Source: Lophius americanus (Eukaryota > Chordata > Actinopteri > Lophiiformes > Lophiidae). From it: 64,000 nt of DNA. The notes beneath the pieces are model-generated. The model did not search any database, was not told where the DNA came from, and was given only the letters and a program-made list of their open reading frames with translations. Numbering within the stretch: position 1 is the first letter of the stretch; each line of letters opens with the position of its first letter. The DNA lies in NCBI GenBank assembly GCA_037951165.1, contig JBBDHG010000051.1, positions 3,887,001 to 3,951,000 of the forward strand, read 5' to 3'. Positions 35,401 through 44,400 of the stretch are shown here, one piece after another. The translations under genes were made by a program, and so were the position numbers.

Positions 35401-38400
35401 TGTGTACCTCAATATAACATGAGTGACTTAAGGTGCGAGTAGATGCAGGTTGACACGAATGCAATGAACAATGGAAATTTTACACTGACACTTTGTCACG
35501 AATGACTGTGAGGGACAGTCATACATCCGGACACTGGTAGGACATTCATGTGTAAATGGAGGCTTATCATAGATGTGTGCCTCCGGTAAAAGCTCTGAAC
35601 TCAAACATGACGATGTTTTATTTTCAGGATTTACCATGACATCCGTAACCAACCAATCGCAGCAGTTGTAGCAGTTGTGTTTGTTCAGTCATGGTTAGCG
35701 ATTGAGGGAAATATGGGGAAATAAATATTGGTATTGAACATGTAACGTGCGAGTTACATTAAATGATACTGTTGCGTACATCCGTAACCAACTAATCGCA
35801 GCAGTTGTAGCAGTTGTGTTTGTTCAGTCATGGTTAACGATTGAAGGAAATATGGGGAAATAAATATTGGTATTGAACATGTAACGTGCGAGTTACATTA
35901 AATGATACTGTTGCGTCATTCATGCAAGTATGGAAAGTAAAATAAGGCGAGCATCGCAATGCAAACATTCAAGTTGCGTTCAGGGTGAATTCAAAACTAC
36001 AGAGAATTTATTATTGGCTTATTATTGGTTAGTTGATAAAACTTACTGAGCGATTAATAAACTTAAAGCACAATTTTTATTAAACAACCCATGCTCGTAA
36101 TTTGGTAAGTTGAAGTTAGACCGCAGATCTTATTGTTTCGTCTTTGTCAATGAACATGTTAAGCTAACTTTTACCATATCTTTATTATCATGTAATTACA
36201 GTAAAACACAGGTAACACAACATATTTCAATGGAACAATCAGCGTTTTCTAACATTTTTTCTTGTTTTTCATCCTGCTGTTGATGACCATACTTCTCTAT
36301 TAACATGCTATCCAATGCTACCTGCTTATCTGCTTATATTTTCGATTCACTGTCATATTTGTATACACTATCTGGTGAATAAAATTTGTCTTTTCAGTTG
36401 CCTTGCATGACTGAAGGTAAACATGGAAAAATGTTGTCTTAATGTGTGGAATAGCTTGAAATAACATACAAGGACAAAGGCAAAAACACAGGAGTCTTAA
36501 TAACCTGGTGTCAATAATCAATAGGGGTGTATACTACGTAGGAGGGGTCTGCAAATGTGAGAGTATCACGATGGCAACTAATTGGATAGAGGTATAACAC
36601 TCTCAACATTATTCTCCAGGAATACCCATAACCCCTGATTTTATTGGGTTGTTTTGGGGACAGGGTAGGGGATGGGATTTGCGTGTCCAAGTACAGTGTT
36701 GTACATGCAGTGTAATTTATATGTTTTCCATAATGAGAAGCTGGTATGTTCCCTTGGACAACAAAGGATCAAAGACTCAGAGGGGGGCTCTGGTTGCCAA
36801 GTATAATGCTGAGGTTTTCAACCTGTGAAGCATCATTTATAACACACACTGTGAGGTGTTTTGACAGAGAAAGGGCAGCATGTGGTGACGATCTGTGGGA
36901 CATCCTCTTGCCCTTATACAGGTTTATGAGGAATGCAGGGACATTTAAATGCTGGAGAATATTTCGTCCTCAAGTGGAAAAGTACAAACTCCACAACTAT
37001 GTCAGTTTCACAAAGGTCATTACTAAGTGACTATCTTGGTTATGCAGATACAATTACTTTTATTTACATTTATAGGTAGCACATAAACCTTTATTTGTGT
37101 CACTGAGAAAAATGCTTTAGAACATAGGTGTTTGCAATGAAACTGTATACTGCTATATAAACTTTGCACTGCTATATAAACTGTACACTGGTATATAGAC
37201 TGTATACTGCTATGTAAACTGCTATATAAACTGTACACTGCTATGTAAACTGTACGCTGCTATATCAATTGTACACTGGTACTTAAACTGTAGGTATGAC
37301 ATACAGGTGAATTTGTTTTCCTGAAGTGTATATGTACGGACATTTCTTTTGACAACCAACAAGTTAAAAACATTTAAAGAATATTGAAATCATGTTATTT
37401 TAGACTGTCTTATCATTAATATTATCATTGATTGTATTATCACTATAAGGAATATTGTGCTATGGAAAAGTAGAGGACAAGAGCAGATTAATATAATAAT
37501 AATTCAATTGTGAATAATATAAAATGCAATGTAATTTGTACTTGTATGCCCAGTTTTCAACTCAATTTCACAATGAGACTTCTGCTTACCAAGGAATGAG
37601 ATAATCAGTTATCAAACACTTACATGCCAGGAGGACCTTGGCCTTGCGGCTGACCAGCAAGCCATAGTGATTTTGAGCAGCACAGTCATATTCGCCCAAA
37701 TCCCCATCGCTCCCCTCTCTGCGTTTCTGGAAGCTCTGGATATATAGTGTGCCATTCACTAGTACTCGAACCCGCGGGTTGGTGGGTAAAGGTACTCCGT
37801 TTTTACGCCATGTTACCATGATTGGTTCCTCTCCCTGGACCCGACAGTCTAGCATTAGTGGACGCTCCCTCACTGCAATCACATCACTGGGTTCTAGCAA
37901 GAAGGACAGCTCTGAGGCCAGACAGGCACCTGCAGACAGGAGAAAGAAAGTCACAGCTTATCAGAGAGAGAAAAGGCTGTATGCATATCAATTTGCGTGA
38001 TATTATGATTTGTTATTCAATCCAAAGGAATATTCAAACAAGAAATCTAGTCAGGTTTATGTAATTTTAAGTTAGCTGGTAGAATTTCAAGACCATACCC
38101 CAACACACAGCTTCAATATATACAAATTCAACTCACTCCTTTTAATTCTAGTATTGCACCTTTTCCACACCCCATTGTCTCTTCCTCTTTCTTTTCCTTC
38201 GCCCTCTTTTCTTGTAAGATCCTGAAGGGTTCTGTCCACCCCCAGGTGCTATGACAGACTCCCTACTTCCTCAATAACACAAGCGGGAGTTTTCGAGCTG
38301 TCGCCAAGGTTCTCAAACATTGTTCACATTTGGTGAAGTAAATTATTAAACACAGGCTGTTGATTGTGTTGTCTTCAATAGCAATTAACTACTGCGGACA

Positions 38401-41400
38401 AAGAGAAGGTTATGAGAAGTCCCACAATGGTCAAAGTCACATGCATTTCTTTGATCGTAAACTGATATATAAATGGCTTTCAGAAGAAAGTATACCAACA
38501 ACTGCCTACTTTAGTTGGACTAACTTTTTCTGATGAAGGCTTGAAGATAAAAAGTGTTGGAGTTTGTGTTTCTATAGGTCCAAATTAAGAGACAATGATG
38601 TATTTTAGCTGTTCTACATGATTGAATGAATTGGAATTTCTTTGATTCTCATGTCTAAATATATTCCTATCCAGAGAGCACCTCCAGCAAAACTAAATCA
38701 TTTCTGAGTCCAGGATGCCCTCATCCCTTTGAATATAAATGAAGGAGGGACTGAAATAAGACATAATAAGACACAATTCGTGTTGGTAAGCTCCGCGCTG
38801 AGTTATCCAACTTAAAGGTATACTATTTGGGCAGATCAAAATCCCCTGTGAATTAATTTTTCTAAGTATTGCAACTTTGTGATGGTAATTTGTTTGGCTT
38901 TCCTTGTGATTCTTAATAAAGTTGACTACTTATTTGACACACAAACGCTGTCAATCTTTGTTTATAGAAACTATAACAATGCCTGCATAGATGCCTGAAA
39001 CATTGACCAAGGATTATATATTGCTGAAATTTAAGTTAAAATTTTATTATGTGTAGAACCATATCAAATTGGGGGAGGGTAAAAACCTATTTGTCACTTC
39101 AAAACCATAAACATCCCATGGTTTCAGAGACAATAGCACCAAGGGAGTCTCCTATGTCAGGCATCAAGCCTTAGGGAACCTTGCTCGAATTGCCCAAGAA
39201 ATCTCATTCAACACCCAAAAATAAATTTGATTGATGGCGCATTTGGTTTTGCTGCCTTTTGCGCTTTAACTTAAGACAAGTAACAATGGAGGCTGAATGC
39301 TAGCAAACCATCCAGCCAGAGAGGGCAACAACAATACCCAAGCTGAGAAGAGAACACTGGCAAGGGTTGCAGGGGTCACCATAGGAGTGTCTCCTTTGAA
39401 GCAGAGGCCAATTATTACAATGGTATTGTGACCATGCTTATTTACACGCAACTCATAATAACCTCTGCCAAAAAATCCCATCGGCCACCATGCATCCAAG
39501 GGCACCATCTGCCCCTGCTTATGCATACCCTCCACCCCCTCCTGTGTCTTCTAAGCCTTTCAGATGCATCTCTGATGTGACTTTCCCATGCCACCAGAGC
39601 TCTCCTCTTCACCCTTTCTCCATCTCCACCATGACCTTGTAGACAATCCCAGTCCCCCCCATCTTTTTTGGTGTTAATTTCCTCATATGCAAACAGCCTA
39701 GAACCATTGCGTTAGCCTGGCTCTTCAGCTGGGAACAATGGCGAGTTGCACTTGAACCTGAACAATGCCTTATCGGTGTCACTGCGGAGTCTTGCATCTG
39801 CTCAACCAAATAGACCCTTCCCTACAAACCAGCTGTGGGATCCATGACGTTCATTGTTGTGCAGACACCATCGAGCATCACAATCCCACACTCTGTAGCT
39901 CTCAACTGAACCTGACATTGTATTGGCTTCAGTCATTTTCGGGTTTTCTGTTCAAGTTCATTTCCACTCTGAGCTCCATCTATTACTTATCCTACCATAA
40001 TTTTCCTTGTACAAATACCATAAAGGTGGTTATTTAGACATTACACTCCCCAGTATTTATAAATTAAGAAATGTAATCAGGCTGATGTCTCCATTGCCCA
40101 TCATAGTTTTGATTTCCATATTCTGAACAAACATTAAAGCTTTTCCCCCATTACAATCTTTTCCATTGGCTTCACTGATGTGTCACGTCAACGAAATGAG
40201 CATCTGCCATCCTTATAATGAAATATCTCCCATCGGCAGATGCAGCCACCAGTGAAGACTGGGGGTCTGCTGGTCAGCTGCGTCTGGACAAGCTGATAGA
40301 GCCCTGCTGCCCCCCTATCCTTCCATCCCTTAGGCCTGGTAATGAAATTCAGGGCTCCCGAGGGGCAACTTGGATTGGATTCTGCGGCCACTGTTATAGA
40401 GCACAAGGTTTTGCAACCAGTGAGGCTAACGTTACTCTCAGATGCAGGAATGCGTATTAGTATGATTTTGGGGACTGAGAGTCAGTTTTGGGGGGTCAGG
40501 TGTACATTGACAAGATTATGTCATAACAGGACTCGCTTAGGGTTCATGAAAAATGATGATGCCGATTACTGACACACCTCAAAGAGAGGGTTAGCTAGGT
40601 ACCTTGACTATGAGCAAATATAAGAGACAATCTAAATTCTCATGCATCTGAACAGCAGAAGGGAATAAAAGCAATATGGGGCAATCAGTTTGGGCAGCAC
40701 TTACTTCAGTAGGACTTACTAATAGCTATGTTTTGCCCAAACTTCTCTGAAGTTCAATTGCAGAGGAACTTTCTGGTATTATCAGTAATAAAAACTGCAA
40801 AGGATCAGTAGGTGACATTGGATGTGTGACAGAAACGCAAGAGGTGGCATCATGTCCCCCTCGTGGGGCTATCATTGTCCTGCGAATATAGAGACAAGCT
40901 TGAATTAGCTATGTGGAAATATGGCATAGAGTAAGGACAAAGATGAGTTGATCCAGGAGGTGTCAGGTGTTTATTCTTTTGGTGCTTTATTTGCTGGTAG
41001 TACTGTAAGTGTTCAAAATCAACAGCCCAGAATAACACCGCATTCTGAAATACAAACAACAGAGTAAGCCCCAGCTCTTGTTCAGATGTAATAGCCATGT
41101 TTGAACGCCGGCAATGTTGTCATAGGTTTCAGAAGAAGAATAGTATATGTTGACCTTCCCAAAAGATCCAGTTTCAAAAGTTTTGGTTTTCAGGTCCCCA
41201 AAATGCTGTTGTCATGTGAAAAGGGAAAAAACAAAACTAAAAATAATTGTTTCATTCTTTGTTGGTCATGCAAGTAAATTCTTGATGATGTGATCGAAGA
41301 GTTGCAGAAATAATGAACAGTCAACACAGATTTCTGCATAAAGCTGGGCATCAACAAAATGCTATTGAACTGGAACAGGTCTACCAAATAAGCTCTAACA

Positions 41401-44400
41401 CAAAGACAGTTTTGATCTACAATACCTGATATTTGTCCCTTGACACATTGGTGTGGACATGGGATCTATCCCTTGCCTTGCTTCAAGATTCAGGCTTGAA
41501 TCCACAGAGACTACGCATCAAGAGGAATGGATGAAGAATGATTTTAGTTTATTAAGACTAAAAAATGTTTAAATACAACCATTAGAACTGTTCCCACAAC
41601 CTGGGCCTGCAGGAGGTGTGATTAAATGCATAGCATTAGAGATTGGACCATTTTCAATGTAGGGTTAGCACCTAAATGAGATTTTTTGAGGGGAGGGGGT
41701 TGTCCAGCAACCCCTACCCTAGCCCCCTGTGCTGGTAACCCCGAGCCCCTCCGGGGTCATGAGAGAGTCAGAGGTAAAGAGGATGGATGTGTAGATGAGG
41801 GTGGGGGGCAGCTTGCGTCCAGCCTGAGCTACTATCCTAGACCTATTGTCTAGTTGGACTGCTGCTCCTGAACTTCACAGATTTTGTTCCATCCCCTATT
41901 AAAAAAGGGACAGCGAAAGAGAAGGGGGTCTTGATCACTCTATTCTAATCCTTCCATAATGTTTCATTAAATGTTTATGTTTGAAAAAAAGGTTGGAGGG
42001 CTTTAATCTGGATGACAAGTAGAAGGAACCTATGATATATTGAATATGAAAAAAGAAATGGATTTATCTCAAATGTGTATGGATTTAATATGCAATATTA
42101 TCTAATAGCATGTACAAATATTCTGGTTTCTTATTTCTTGACTTCTTCCTTTCATATATCTGTTTCATTGGAGGGAGCAGTGGAAACCGTGATTGTGTGG
42201 TTGAAGTTCTGGGTTGGAAGATGGGAATGGTTGGCAGGTTGAAGCAATTCGCCCCGGGACTTCTTTCTTTTGTCCCCATATAGAAGAAACACCCAAACTA
42301 GTTTCTCAGCTCTGTTACATAAACATGTATATGTTGGACATATAACATATAAGGTTTCTCTAAACATTTTGCAAAAAGTTTTTAAGAAAACAAAAAAAGT
42401 TTTGCCCTAACAGTTTTACGTGCTCCAGTGAATAGTTAGTGGACATATTATGCAACTAATACCTTACATAACTGGCACAGGACATCAGAACAATTTAAAA
42501 TTGTGTTGACGTCATAGAGCTAACATTTTCTTGACATCAACCATTGGAGGTTGACATTGAATTTTGGTTCGGTAAACACAATCTTTCCTAAGCCAACATC
42601 CATCCAGTTTTCATAGCCACAGCAACCAGTTCTCATTTCTAACTAAACCTTAACATCTGTAGACTCTTAAAATCATTCTGAAGTTGGAGGGTCGACACCT
42701 TATAGATATACAATTAAATCAGAAAAGCAGGGCAAGATAATTGTTCTTAAGTGAATGCAATAAGCTTCCATACATTTCAATTTGCTATCCTGACATTTCG
42801 TAAAAATCTTGCATGGGAGTCCTACAACATTACACTAATATGATAAATGGGTATGTTTTTTCAAACAGTGGCATTAAATTGAAGTTTAGTGGGGGATTAG
42901 GCTTGGTTTAAGGTTTAGGATTATCAACACATCTCACTTTCCTGACCTATTGATACCAAGGTTACTCATGCAAAACCTAATACCGTCCTCATGGGCCAGA
43001 GGGCCCAGAGGACCCATCTGCATTTGTTGTTTTCTAATGGTGCAGATTTAAGGACAAAACCAAAAACAGCCGATTGGATCAATAAGCAATAATCTCTAAT
43101 GTGATGTGGAGGAGGCATCTCTCCATTTGGCTGCAGTTTTAATCAGTGAGGTGTCTGCTCACAGACTGTGTGCACCAACTCTTATTCAGGAAACATTGGA
43201 AAAAATATGTGAATGATGTTAAAACTTAGCTAGAATAAGATAAGTGAAAGCACTATTGGATGAATAAAAAAACATTACTTATCTACCTTATCATAGTTGA
43301 CCTTAACTTACTATATCCAACCTTACCTTATTTTATGTTATCAATACTTACTTTACCTAGCAAACCTTATTTTAGCTTATCTGCATACGTTACTTTACAT
43401 TACCTTATCTAACCGATTAGTAACTTAACCTGTTGTACCTTACCCAGCCTTCCCTTCCCATGACTGACTTTACCTTATATGTACCTTACCGAATACATAC
43501 TTCATATTACCTGGCTTTATTTACCTTTCCTCAACAAAAATGTTACCCATCTTTCCTTACAATACATTATTTTTCTTACCTTACAGTATGTGAAGACGTA
43601 ACCTTGCCTTACCTTACTTACATTACCTAACTGTATACGTAACCTGCTTTATTTATTTATATTACCTCACAAATTCTCTGGGTATCTTAATTTAAGTGAC
43701 AGATGACCAAATGAAACCCCCTGTTACATTTCTCTGGGTTAATAGATTGTTTATTGATCACATAACTCAGTAAAATGTATACGCTTTTTTAGATGTTTGT
43801 TTTTGAAAATGTTTAGTCTATCTGTGTCTAGAATGAAGAATGATTAAAAGCAAGCTAAATATTCAAATGACCACTGAGTGATAGAGGGCCTGACCCTCCG
43901 ACATTTTCATCAAAATGTTCACCTCTTTCTTGAAAACTTTTGTAAGCACTAATGATACCATCTGAGCTCCATACAGCACCGCGTTTCACACAGCACACGT
44001 GTTTCACATCCCTTCAGCGCTGGAAGATGTTGGAATCTTATTCATCGATCACACTTCATTACTGGAGAGGATTTTTATCAGATTATATTAAGCACAAACT
44101 CATTCTTTCTGAATTGTCAGTTACAACACGCAAGTCAGTTATTTTGCAACAGCTCCATGGCACTGAACATAAGGGAGCCCCTTAGTACTTCTAAGGTTCT
44201 ACGTCAGTAAGATTAGAAGACATAAGGATTTCACGAACTAACAAACAAATAAAAACTAAACAGTACTAAGAAAATTAAAAATTCCACCAAAGCAACAAAG
44301 TTTCCCATACTTCAAAGTAATAGGCCCATGAAGGTTTGAGCCTCATATTATGACTCATTGCCCATGAATGCCTACCCCTAGAATTTGTAATTATATTGGT

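Larger units (their letters stand above)
35055..37623 (-). other. igdcc3 intron 2
   Basis: Contains the 139-bp tandem duplication (35,641-35,917) and the 19-bp minisatellite (37,141-37,292), with unassigned sequence between. Confidence 0.6.

Noticed and set aside
39266..39809. Two adjacent - strand frames of 89 and 66 codons with hydrophobic stretches in intron 1.
   Set aside because: No family recognised, frames offset, and no splice sites fitting igdcc3; the GC-richer composition alone can keep frames open.
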